Source of the DNA: Thelephora terrestris
Lineage: Eukaryota > Basidiomycota > Agaricomycetes > Thelephorales > Thelephoraceae
Direction of reading: 5' to 3'
NCBI GenBank assembly: GCA_015956445.1
Contig: WIUZ02000008.1
Coordinates: 62,001 to 126,000 of the forward strand
DNA length: 64,000 nt
A program made the translations under genes and the position numbers. The notes under the pieces were generated by a model. It saw only the letters and a list, made by a program, of their open reading frames with translations. It did not search any database and had not been told where the DNA came from. Positions 10,560 to 21,513 of this stretch are shown piece after piece (the first letter of the stretch is position 1; each line of letters opens with the position of its first letter).

Positions 10560-12999
10560 TCAGTTAGCAGGTATGACAAGTAACCTATGGGGGAAAGGAA
10601 GCAACGGCGGTTTGTTGTTCATTCCAGTAAACCGGCAATGAAGAGTGAGAGACAGGGAAAGAGAACATAGCATTCATGGCCGGTAAACCAGCCATGAATA
10701 CGAGTACGGGAATTGCTCACATATTCCAAGCAGGTGCAAGTCTGAACCCCGCATGGCCTCCGATTTAGAGCTTGATTAGGTGGGGGGGGGTGGTGCCATC
10801 CAGACATCATTTCAAGGCTCAGGAGGGTTGCAGGGGGGAATACAGGGCAGGGAAAAGTGGGCAAAGAAGAACGAGGGTGGCTTAGACTTCTTTGTATCAG
10901 CTATTATCCCCAAGCCGAGCGTGGGTTTACTCGCCGGCACCAGAGACAGAGGGTCCGCTGGCGCCAGAGACGGAGGTTTTTCCGACCCCAGGAGACGGAG
11001 GTTTTACTGACACCAGAGACAGAGGGTTTTGCCGATGCCAGACGCAGATGTTTCGCTGACGCTGGAGACGGAGGTTTCACTGATGCTCAAGTGGAAGCTA
11101 AGCGGAGCGAACAAGTTTTTTTTGACATGGCTCAGAAGCTGTTCACGTCTCAGAAGCTGTTCCACCCCGTCGCCATGACATGACATATGTCATAGAAAAA
11201 AGATGGAACTATAATATCTTTTCAGGTACAGATAATTTATACTATCGTTATTTTAATTATAATGACATAAATAAATACATTATTCATTTGTGATCAGGAG
11301 ATTTAAGCATAACCGTTGACAATGGAGAATGTTGTTTGATGGGATGGAGTGATGACAAGTGGGATTTGATGGCGCATTGTCAGAAGCCAATCCCAGGGGT
11401 ATCGACCGGGTGTTGAGAATGGGTTAGCCACTATCTGACTCCTTCCCACTCTCGCTCACTCTCACTCACTCTGGATAATCGCTATCCACCTTCTATCACT
11501 TTAGGTAACTGCTCTTCACTCCAACTCATCCTTCTCCATTGCAGAACCGGTGTGCCAAAAGAATGAGGTGGATTTTTGTCCAGAGAATCCCTTCATAGAA
11601 AACTTACCAAGAGGAACGCCAAATACAGATTCCCCGGCGAAGTCTGATGGGAACCCTTAGGCTCAAGGCGACATAGAGGCAGAGGATGCTTGGAGAATTG
11701 GGTAAGGTGCCAAAAACCATATGTTCCTTCTTATTGGCTACGGATTGACCAAGTAGAAGCTCTCACCGCATTGCATAGCCAGTGCTCTGGCCACTTTATA
11801 GATCCCTTGGTTTGGGCATGGGAATGTCGACAACTTTCAAGTGACGCGTCAAATCCGTAAAGAAGTGGCTTGCTTTACACCCATCCACACCACTTGCTGA
11901 TCTTCTCGAGGATGGCTCCGACAATCGCGGTCAGCTTTTCTGCGACCTTCGGAGAGGTCGTGTGATCAGGTTGCTAATTCATACCTCGCGCGGTGGAAGT
12001 AGTAGATGAGATTGAGGCGATGTTCCCATGCCATCGATAGGTGTGTCGTGGCTGTTATATGGGTTGTTAGATTAACAAGGAGGGATATCAGATGGAATGG
12101 GCTGTGAAGCTCGAGGGAAGGTGTGAGCGAGTCACACACTACCTGAAAGATGAAACGAGAGCGAGCTTGGCTGTCGCACCTATTGACCCTGCCCGTGGGG
12201 TAATTTGTAGGGTTTGAATCACGGGCCTGGCGAGTGCAAACAAATAAAAAGAATCGCCGAGACTTACACTTCCGACGACGAGGACCGACCGCGCTTGGCT
12301 GGCTCTTCCGGATCGAGGGAGAACTTGCAGCCGCGTACGGGATGGCCGAGCAGGATCGCTCGCTGCCAGGGGCGAAATATCATTCTTGCCAAAGTCGTTG
12401 GATACCTTCTCCTGGAGCTTCAGGCCTAGCACCGTATCTTCGGCGACAAACTTTGAGCAGAACCCCGAGCCATGTTATCCACGCGCTTCGGCAGATCGTT
12501 ACAGCCAGCTCCACGCGCTGCTAAGCGATTCGGAGCGCTTCCGCCGGGACCCTTTTCATAGATGCACTCCGATAAACCTTTACACGAAGCATCATTGGAG
12601 CTAACTCTAAGCACAAGCATCCCGTCATTCACGGAGTCGCACGATCAATTGATCAGACCTGGAATGAATTCCCAGGTAGTTGGATGTTTGTTTCCTCCCG
12701 AGGACCGGGAACCGAGTGACTAACGTCCCAAAATGACCGTTCATCTCAGCGTACTCGGGCCCCAGATCTTCGCCGCAGCTACTACGAGCTTTGACCTACG
12801 GACGCTGAATGTCTCCATCGAAGCATCCCATCGGCAGAGGTTGTTCCTGCCCTCTATCCATGCCGTCCTCGTCGTGACCAGAGCAAAGGCTTTGTCGCTC
12901 TCGATCAATCTTTTGTCGTGCTTCCGAGCAGTTAACGCACTAGAAAATATCTCCAAATCTTTGCAGATCCCAAGACCCACGGTCGTTACTTCAAGAAGT
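10560..12999. other. Gene-poor stretch
   Basis: No gene is recognised. It contains a small inverted repeat (ATTCATGGC...GCCATGAAT near 10670-10697), a minisatellite (separate entry), a TGACATATGTCA palindrome near 11179 and a short AT-rich patch at 11190-11300. Open frames at 12139-12640 and 12733-12980 occur on both strands and match nothing I know. Confidence 0.45.
10931..11095. repeat. Imperfect minisatellite, about 27-bp unit
   Basis: Five to six diverged copies of a unit like CCAGAGACGGAGGTTTTACT followed by GACA/GACG run through this stretch. The copies drift in length, so the reading frame is not kept and a protein repeat is unlikely. Confidence 0.65.
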
Positions 13000-13004
13000 C
13001 TTAG

Positions 13005-13821
13005 TCAACCTCCACCGTGGCCCGATCTCGCTCTCGTCTCTCGTTCCCTCCGCTTCTGCTCCGCAAACACGAACGTCAAAACGATATGGTCCAACATGTC
13101 CATTCCCGCAGGTTGGACTTCGAGTCGCGCTTTTTGTTTCTTCGTGAAGTGGTGCGCGCGATGGAACTCGGCGATCAGCGTCCTTTTATCGTCTGCCGTG
13201 ACCAGCTTTGTGTTATGGGCTTCAGCGTTGAGGGTGCTTACCGAGGTGGAGCAAGAGCTCACCTTGGAATAGTTCATCCCGAACGCGCCCATTGCCAATC
13301 TGTACTGAACGCCGTCTGGGCCAGTAAACGCGTAGCTCCTGGTGAAGTACGAAAAAAAGCTCTCAGATTTCCAAAACAGAGGATGATGAAGAGCATGCAG
13401 TCCTCGCCCTTTCATCTTCCCACACTTGGGCAAGAACACGTCTCGAGAGGTTATCTTCCCCTGAAAAACGATCTTGTCCGCCGAGAACCATCTCCAATAA
13501 ACCCTCGCAATCTCATCGCTGGTCTCCGGCAATTCATTCACGGCCTCAAACTCCCCTTCCTCCTCCTCTCCGTCGTTCCCATGTTTCTTGGAATCAGATC
13601 CAACCTTCTTACCCCAATGAATCACATCGTCTTCAGAATCCGAGTCCGCGTCCGGGGTTGTAGGAATGCTGGGCAGACGAATCGAACTTCCTGATCCGTG
13701 TGACGCTCCCGGCGATTCTTACGGGGGTGTCGATCTGGTACTTTGCGTGGCCGGTGGCTTCGTCGACGAGAGTCGTTCGGAGGGGTGAGTTTCGGGTGAA
13801 CTGGAGCGCGCAGCCGCTCAT
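13005..13821 (-). pseudogene. DUF6593 domain gene, copy A, probably frame-broken
   Basis: DUF6593 is an Agaricomycete protein domain of unknown role. The start SGCALQFTRNSPLRTTLVDE and the core GHAKYQIDT...TRIRKFD match the intact copy at 49.3 kb. After KFDSS the family sequence continues in a different frame (SIPTTPDADSDSEDDVIHWG), so a one- or two-base slip lies near 13675. The later parts are normal: ARVYWRWFSADKIVFQGKI, SYAFTGPDGVQYRLAMGAFGMNY and MLDHIVLTFVFAEQKRRERE. The first intron starts GCGAGG where copies B and C have GTGAGT or GTGAGC. A GC donor or intron retention is possible. A sequencing error at the slip is the alternative to decay. Confidence 0.6.
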
Positions 13822-13863
13822 TATGATGTTGTAGGGGAAACAGGAAAAATGCACGGTCATGGA

Positions 13864-13871
13864 GTTATATG
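13864..13871 (-). promoter_or_regulatory. TATA-like box of DUF6593 copy A
   Basis: CATATAAC on the minus strand lies about 45-50 bp upstream of the start codon. The other two DUF6593 genes carry CATATAAG at a similar distance. Confidence 0.45.
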
Positions 13872-14793
13872 TGGCTCCAAGGGCTGAGATTGAAACAGTG
13901 ACTGGTGACCTCCACCTGTGTCGTACACCTGATGTCATTGCTGCAGCAGCTGAGGGCGGTCACTTGGCGTAACGCCAAGCCGCATGGAATACCGACCTTG
14001 AGCCAAGATGGAGCCTAGGTGACCGAACACAAGCTGGGAAATACCATAGGCCTTGTATGGGTCCGGTTTCGTTTCACGAGCAAGAGGGGTCCATGGAATG
14101 CCCCGGGGGAATGATGAGGGCGATGCGGAGAACGCGGCAGGTCGAGTTGCAAGCTGGGTTTACAACCCTTCGGAATCTCTCAGATGCAGAAGCTCTGAAA
14201 GTTGTAGCTGGCACCTCGACAGGTCCCAACACGAACGCACTGCATGCCAAGACCGTACGGCGATAAACATTCGGAGGTTTCGAAGCATCAAGCACCGGTG
14301 ACCAGTGCACGAACTCCCCGCGATTGCCTCCGAAATACCGCGTCCCACGCCATCCGGGAGAAGCTGATTTGCCAAATCTACAAGATAGAATCTGGTGGTT
14401 TTCGACCTGAGGTACCATGCACTGTCACGGTTGCACGTGTAGGCCGCAAACGACCGTCGTACCGTCCAACGGCCCTCGTCCAGATACCACATGGGCAGCA
14501 AGCGCACACAGCGCTGCGCCGAGCTCGTTCCGCGTATTTTTTGATGATGCGATAGATGTTTCGAATGCCTCAGGATGTTCCAGATGTGTTTGTCAGGTCC
14601 CGTCACCCCCACAGTTGGTAAGACGTCAGTCTGGGTTGCCGAGATTTTGTATCGGACACTCGGTATCATTGCAGAGAGAAACGGACTGACAAATCTGATC
14701 ACGGAGTCGTAAGATGACAACGGAGTAGATCGAAAGAATCAAACACAGTTTCTCAGATCTGATCGAATAGCGAGGGCCAGACATACGGATACA
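13872..14793. other. Spacer between DUF6593 copies, no recognised gene
   Basis: A 186-codon open frame on the minus strand (14720-14160) overlaps open frames on the plus strand. It has no hydrophobic pattern, repeat or motif I recognise, and I do not call it a gene. Confidence 0.35.
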
Positions 14794-15572
14794 TCAAATG
14801 GCGCCAGCCGTGCTCGCGGTCATCTGGGTTTCCCGTTCCCTACGTTTGCTCTCCACATATGTGAACGTCAGAACGATGTGATCCAGCATGTGCATTGCCG
14901 ACGGTTCGACTTGAAGTCGCGCGTTCTGTTTCTTCGTAAAGTAGTGCGCGCGGTGGAATTGAGCGATCACCGTCTTCTTCTCGTCCATGGTGACCAGCTT
15001 CAAAATTTTGTTTCAGTGTCCAAAAAACTGATGAGGGGGGAATGGTCAGACTCACTTTGGGGTAATTCGCTCCCATCACGCCCATTGCCCACCGATACTC
15101 GACGCCATCTGGTCCAGTAAACTTGTAGCTCCTAGTATTTGAACGCGTCTCAGGCCTACTTCCAACGAAGCACTCAACGAGAGGTTACTCACCCTTTCAT
15201 CTTTCCGCACTCGGGCAAAAACTCCCGCTGGGTGGTGATTTTTCCACGAAAGATGATCCTATCCGATATGAACTTCCAATAAATCCTCGCCATCTCATCG
15301 CTGGTCTCGGGGAGTTCCATCCCTGGCTCATCTTCCTCTGTTCCGACGGATCCGTGTTTCGTATCAGTCGTATTCTCGTCGGAACCGGAACCAACGTCGC
15401 CAGAGTGGGGGTGGGGTCGAGCCGCAGGATCCAACTTTCTGATCTTGGTCGTAGGCGTGGATAAGAGTTTCTGGGAAGTGTCTATCTCGTACACGGCCTG
15501 GCCGGTGGCTTCGTCTATCAGGGAGGTTCTGAGAGGAGCGTCACGAGAAAGCGAGAGGGTGCAGCCGTGCAT
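14794..15572 (-). CDS. DUF6593 domain protein, copy B, 219 aa
   Basis: Three exons, 15572-15193, 15131-15056 and 14997-14794, give exactly 220 codons including the stop. The intron positions equal those of copies A and C, and the first exon is 380 bp in both B and C. The protein starts HGCTLSLSRDAPLRTSLIDE and contains ARIYWKFISDRIIFRGKI, SYKFTGPDGVEYRWAMGVMG and HMLDHIVLTFTYVESKRRER, the usual DUF6593 blocks. It has no signal peptide or membrane segment, so it is probably soluble. The region between the two halves is acidic and disordered. The function of the family is unknown. It is intact, and it lies in tandem with copy A in the same orientation. Confidence 0.85.
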
Positions 15573-15604
15573 GTTGGTGTTGGAGGGGAAAATGAACAGA
15601 CATC

Positions 15605-15612
15605 CTTATATG
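15605..15612 (-). promoter_or_regulatory. TATA-like box of DUF6593 copy B
   Basis: CATATAAG on the minus strand lies 33-40 bp before the start codon. It is the same eight bases found upstream of copy C. Confidence 0.5.
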
Positions 15613-16877
15613 ACCAGAAATATATCACGGTAGCACTGTTTGCGGACCATAGCATTGGGGTCAGGGATACCGAGGAATGCGCATTCTCCGAGGAGCGACT
15701 CCGCAGAGACGCACGTTGGCTCGGTGTCTCACTCCGCATCACCCGGCCCCTGAGAACGCCTTTACTCATTTGTCGATAGGCTAGACCAAAGTGAAGGTGT
15801 GTAACAAAGAAAGGTAGACACAGGGCCAATCGCGGTTCCGTGAATAGAGTCGAGAGAAAGAGGCGTGATCGCGTCAGCGCCGTTGTCCCCTCCCCGCACG
15901 GGCGGTTCTTTAGCGAGGACAGAGGCGACACACAAGATCCTAGGCAACTGAGAAGTTCTCCTATGCTCATGAACTCTCAGCGATCGAGGGGATGCTCACT
16001 GCGTCTGTTTGAGAAGGTTTGAGAGGGCTATTCCCCACCTCCAAGTAATTGGCGTGGCAAACCATCTTGGGGATGCGATATCATGCCCGCCGACCAAGTC
16101 GACCCTCTGCACGGTGCGCTACCGCCTCCTAAAGGACCTCGGCTTTATCTTCTTTCCCTTTCTCTGTCCAATGGCTCTTGTCGACCCTACTGGTGTACAT
16201 TCTCTTGTGAAGGGCGCAATCTACCAGATTCGCCTCTGGCGGCGCTCCCCCACGACGAAGGCGGGTTTCACGATGCAAAAGCCCACATCGTAAGAGCAGG
16301 GTATCTCGTGCTCGATGGCGTACGCAACCTGTGGCCGACAGCCTTTTTGCAGGCCCAAACTCGGTACCGACAACGTAGGTTCGAAGGCGCATCATCCGAG
16401 TTCCGAACATCGAGGAGATCTTCGAGAAGCACGGGGGCTCGCAGTTTCCTGGGAATTGAAGACCTCAGGAAGTGAGGGAAAGTCTCTTTTCCTTAGCCCA
16501 CGGTATATTGTCCAGGACCTCGGCGAATACTCCTTATATAAATCCTCATCACGCATCCAAAAGATGGTACGTTTCCTTACTAGTTCAATGCGGGCAACGG
16601 GCGAAGTGTTGACCAGCTGCTGGTTACCTTTAGTGCCTCGCTGATTTTCAACAAGCACAATGCGAAGCAGAGTGGTGCTGTACATGCTCGGTTTGACCGC
16701 TTTCATTCCATCATCCAGCTCTCTAGAGGGCAAGACTGGGCAAGAACACAAACGGCCCGGCTCCACTATGGACATAACCGGGCGACAATTACATCCTTCA
16801 AGTTACCCCAAAGACAAGCACCCTCTAAAAAGTCCGACTATGTTGAACCAAAAAAATCACCACTTTTCTACACCCGG
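15613..16877. other. Unresolved stretch, possible decayed gene
   Basis: Protein-like pieces appear in several plus-strand frames, for example GAIYQIRLWRRSPTTKAGF near 16220 and RRIIRVPNIEEIFEKHGG near 16388, broken by stops. I cannot assign a family or choose a strand with confidence. Confidence 0.25.
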
Positions 16878-18063
16878 CTAGGGTAGCCCTGTACGATCTG
16901 TGGAGATGGTTACGTACTTGTGCTTGCCGGAGACTGGGAGCAGCTGGGCTGCGGACTTCCCGACGGCACCGGTGTCAATGGCCGAAGTGACGACGAACTT
17001 CAGCGATAGCTTCCAGCCCGCACAACGAGTTGGTCGGATCCGATCGATGAGAGTACATATTTCTGTGTCAATCATCTCCCATTCGTCCAAGCAATCACAA
17101 TGCTTTTCGAGTGATGGGTCCGAGAGAATGAACCGGATCTCCTTGAGGTCACGGGAAGTCACTGTTTTGATAATGGAGGGTATATGATTGATGACCTCTG
17201 TGTTCAGGTGCATCTCCCGAAGAGCATTGCAATCGGCGAGGTCAATGTTCCTGACGAAATCTGAGGGGTTTAAACAACGCGTCAGCACCAGTAGATATTC
17301 CACAGTTGTCAAAAACGTGATTGGACGCACGGTCGCGGATATCTATCCTCTTGAGGGTCTCACGACAGCTGGCCAGCAACTCGTTGATGGGTGCCAACAA
17401 GCTGATATGGATTCCCTCTAGAACCACGGTGTGGAATGCAAGTGGTAACAGAGACAATTGGTGGATAAAATCCCAGATATCCCGACCGACAAACATGTAC
17501 CGCAGTTCCAGAACCCCGTTGAGAACAGGCAGCTCCACTGGATCGTCGAGCACCGAATTATACACGATGGGGTCGATGAGGGATAGCCTTTCGAGTTTGA
17601 CGAAATGACGAGCGAACGAAACAAGATCGTTAATGGTCATCTTGCAGGCTCGGAGGGAAACCGAACGAACGCTACGCCCCATCTGCTTGAAACACATCGA
17701 GAGCTGTTCGTCGGTGAAGCCGTGAATAGGCGTTGCGCGGAGGTTGAGCTTCTGAAGGTTGGTGAAGGAAGAGAAATGGACGTGATGTTTTGCGAGTTGT
17801 TCCGCTTCCGTGAAGTTGGCATGGTAATGGAGGATGGTGACGTGAGGGGAGGGTCCGCAGTCGCCCGGGGGGATTTCTTCACACCACCTTGAGAAGGTGG
17901 TGTCCGTGAACCACATCTTGTAGAACAAATGCTTTTGGCTGCGGTGCAGCCAGTGTGTGGATACCAGGGAGCAGCCTTGGAGGGAGGCTGCTCTTGTAGC
18001 TTTATCGTCGGCGAGGTGATCGACGATTTCGTCTATAATTTCCTGAGGAATCTCGATGGTCAT
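16878..18063 (-). CDS. F-box-like/leucine-rich protein, 371 aa
   Basis: Two exons, 18063-17331 and 17260-16878, sum to 372 codons including the stop. The first 50 residues (IPQEIIDEIVDHLADDKATR, then CSLVSTHWLHRSQKHLF) have the pattern of an F-box-like helix set, the adaptor that joins substrates to SCF ubiquitin ligases through Skp1. The rest has irregular leucine-rich segments (LQKLNLRATPIHGF, LERLSLIDP, VLELRYMF) typical of the large Agaricomycete F-box/LRR gene family. The start at 18063 is the first ATG and begins directly with the F-box-like stretch. It is divergent from the DBP10 gene, with about 330 bp between start codons. The substrate is unknown. Confidence 0.8.
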
Positions 18064-18390
18064 GGTTGCAGTGGGGTATAGAGTATCTGGAAACGAAGGG
18101 GTGTCGAAAGAGCACGACGCAGACTCGTCGCAGAGTAACTTGCTGAAGAGTCCAGATGGCTACGGCTGGAACCAGCTAAAACCAAGGGTGAATTAACGCT
18201 GCCTTTCCCTATCTGCGTCTCTTGTAAGCTCGAATGTGCGGGGCGGTCGAAGGACGACTCTTACCAACAGGGTTTGGTTGGTTGCCACCAGGAACTGCCG
18301 GCTGTGATCGACTCAACAGAAGCGACAGCAGCAGCCGTGAGAAGGCCGATCAAACTTTCGCCTGACCCACCCTCAAAATATTCCGCCCGG

Positions 18391-21300
18391 ATGCCTAAAC
18401 GCCCCCGCCAGGATCTGACGGACGAGGAAGACGACAGTTTTTCTGAAGTCTCTCTCGATGATGAACAGGAACCCGATGTATTTGCTGCCTTGACCGGCCA
18501 GAAGAAAAGGCGAATCTCTGCCTTAGAAGAAGAAATGAGTGAAGATGATGATGAGGATTTGCAGGAGATTATACGCCAGGCCACGACGAAACGCGACGTG
18601 AAGGAGGGTACGCAAGTGATTAAAAAGGCAAAGGGAAAGACCAAGATCACAAAAGGCGAAGTGGGCGGAGGAAGCTTCCAAAGCATGGGTGAGCGCAATC
18701 CCCCATACTGCTGGCTTCCTGCTAGACAGAAATTCCCCACTCAGGTCTACACCCTTCTCTCTTGCGCTCCTTGACACTCCAGGGGTTCAGGGTGCCGACT
18801 CCCATTCAGCGGCTCTCAATTCCCTTGCTCCTTGCAGACCCTCCCCAGGATCTTGTCGGAATGGCTCGCACAGGCTCTGGAAAATCTCTCGCGTACATGA
18901 TACCTCTCGCACAACGTCTGGGAGGAAGACACTCCGCTGCCTTCGGTGCACGTGCCCTGATCTTGCTGCCGACCAGGGAGTTGGCTCTGCAAATTTTAAA
19001 AGTCGGGAAGGAGCTCGTCAGAAAATGGCACTCCGGGGAGGGAGATCACGCAGGAGACAACCAGACCCAGGCAGAGGGCTCTAAGAGCCAGAGCCTGCGA
19101 TGGGGACTGATAGTTGGGGGTGAAGGGATGGATGAGCAGTTTGAGATGATGTCGAACAACCCGGACGTGTGAGTTTTTCGCCTGAGCGCGCAATTTTTCC
19201 CCTTTACTAAGTCCTCTATAGCATAATAGCGACGCCCGGACGGCTGTTACATCTCATTGTTGAGATGAATTTGGATCTCAAGTCCATTCAGTACGTTGTT
19301 TTCGATGAAGCGGACAGACTTTTCGAGATGGGATTCGAAACGGCGTTGGCGGAGATCATTCACCGTCTTCCTCCCACTCGTCAAACTCTCCTCTTCTCTG
19401 CCACGCTCCCGAAAACCCTTGTGGAATTCGCAAAAGCCGGTCTCCAGACTCCCAGACTTGTCCGCCTCGACGCGGAGGGGAAGATCAGTACCGACCTCAA
19501 GATGGCTTTCTTTTCCGTAAAGCAGGCGGAGAAAGACGCGTGTCTTCTCTATCTACTTCGAGACGTAATCGGTGTGCCCACAGGATCTAACCAGCCGGAG
19601 GTGCCCGAAGGGAAGGGGAAGAAGAAAGCTATCAGCCAATACGCTGCACCCCACCAAACCCTTGTCTTCGTTGCCACAAAGCACCATGTCGAATATCTTA
19701 CCGTCCTTCTAACCACTGCTGGCTATTCCGTCTCTCAAATTTATGGTACCCTCGACCAAACCGCTCGTTCGATCCAAATGGACCAGTTCAGGCGAGGGAT
19801 AACGAACGTCTTGGTTGTGACGGACGTGGCCGCTCGTGGCATCGATATTCCGGTCTTGGAAAACGTCGTGAACTACGACTTCCCCACCGGTGCCAGGGTG
19901 TTTGTTCATCGAGTTGGTAGGACGGCGAGGGCGGGAAGGACGGGTTGGGCGTGGTCATTCCTCACGACGCCAGAAATCCCGTACCTTCTCGACCTCCAAC
20001 TTTTCCTTGGCCGACCTCTAAAGCACCGCGCCTCTTTAGAGGATGCGAGGGCATGGTGCGATTCCTTGGTCCTGGGGCCGTTCCCCCGTGACGCGATTGA
20101 CCAAGAACTGGAGTCACTCAAGAGCTTGGACGCTGAAGACACCTCGATTCAGTCTCTTCGGGAGATTATGCGAAAGGGACATGGAATGTACGAGAGGAGC
20201 AAGGGAAAAGCTAGCCAGGCGAGTTACAAACGGGCGAAGGAGATGACCAAGGATCCCACCTCGTATGGGTTGGTCAGCACATCGACACCGACCCACCCTG
20301 TGCTCTTTCACAAGTCGACAAAGGCCGTCTCTCAAGCGAAGGCTGTGGAAGACCAGGTCGAGGAGGAAAAGCGGACTGCACTGTTCAAGGTCATCAATTC
20401 GTTCACCCCTGCCGAAACGGTGTTTGAGGTCGCCCATAAGTTTCACAAGGGGAAGGGAATAGAGACGACGGCTGCGTTGATGAAGGAGCGTAGAAGGGCT
20501 TTGAAGAAGGCTGTGGATCGTGCGGTGCTTGCCTCCGTATCGAAGGCCGAGCCTGAAGAAGACGACGAGGAAGGTCCTTCGGGTCGAGTGATTGCGATGG
20601 CCGACGAAGACGACATTGCTGTGCGTCGCGATGAACCTTTCCGCCATCTCACTTGCTCAACTAATGGTTTTGTAGGAGGTCTTCGATGCTCCATCTTCAA
20701 AAGGAGGCAAGAAAGGGAATCACGATTACAAGGACTCGGCGTACTATATGTCTTATGTCCAGAAGGACGCAGACACAGAGAAAGGGTGGGTTGGTATCAT
20801 ACAATGTATTGCGGCTGTATTTGACTTCCTCTCTACCCAGGTACTCTCTCAGGGATGGTGCCTCGTTTGTCGAGCAGGCTCGAAACGCCACGTTTGACCT
20901 AGCAGGGGATGAAGCCCTCCTGGAACAGAGAAAACGAAAACAGATGACCTGGGACAAAAAGAAGAAAAAGTTTGTCCAAGGCGACGGCACCGGGGCTGAT
21001 AACGTCAAGCTCGTCAAGACCGAGAGCGGCGGCAAGCTCCCGGCCTCGTATCGCAGCGGGCGATTCGAGGAGTGGAAATCGAAGAATAAGAAGAGTCTCC
21101 CGCGGGTTGGGGAGACTGAGAGCGGGCGAGCGGGACTGACTGGGAAGAGGTACCTGCACAGGAAAGTTGTGGAACCGAAACGGTTGGATAAGGCACATGT
21201 GAACTACGAGAGGAAGGCGAGGCAGTGGAAGAAGAAGGAAGCTGAGGCTGGGGGTACTGGCGAAGGGGAGGATACACGGCAGCCGCAGAGAAAGGGAGGT

Positions 21301-21465
21301 AAAAGGGCTGCACTTGGGAAGCGGTATGGTGGGAAGACTGTGGGAAGGGTCAAGTCGGAACTCAAAACGGTGGACCAGATTAGAAAGGCGAGGGAGGTGG
21401 CTGAACACCGAAAGGCGAAGAACGCTCGTCCTGGCCGAAAGGGTAAAGGCAAAGGGCGTCGTTAG
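18391..21465 (+). CDS. DBP10: ATP-dependent RNA helicase Dbp10 (DDX54 family), 951 aa
   Basis: This nucleolar DEAD-box helicase acts in 60S ribosomal subunit assembly. Five exons (18391-18688, 18745-19168, 19222-20620, 20676-20785, 20841-21465) give 952 codons. An in-frame ATG at 18274 would add 39 residues. After an acidic N-terminus the motifs follow in order: Q-motif GFRVPTPIQR, Walker A ARTGSGKS (about 140-147), PTRELA, ATPGR, DEAD (about 269-272), SAT, VTDVAARGID and HRVGRTARAGRTG. The tail has the Dbp10 C-terminal block (TWDKKKKKFVQ, SYRSGRFEEWK) and a basic end (KTVDQIRKAREVAEHRKAKN). The length is close to yeast Dbp10. It looks intact. Confidence 0.95.
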
Positions 21466-21513
21466 TGTATATGTAATTTCTTCCTGCACCTCAACGGTGC
21501 GTCTGCCAACACA

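Noticed and set aside
14160-14720. 186-codon minus-strand frame
   Set aside because: No motif, no hydrophobic pattern and competing open frames on the other strand. Kept only as unexplained.
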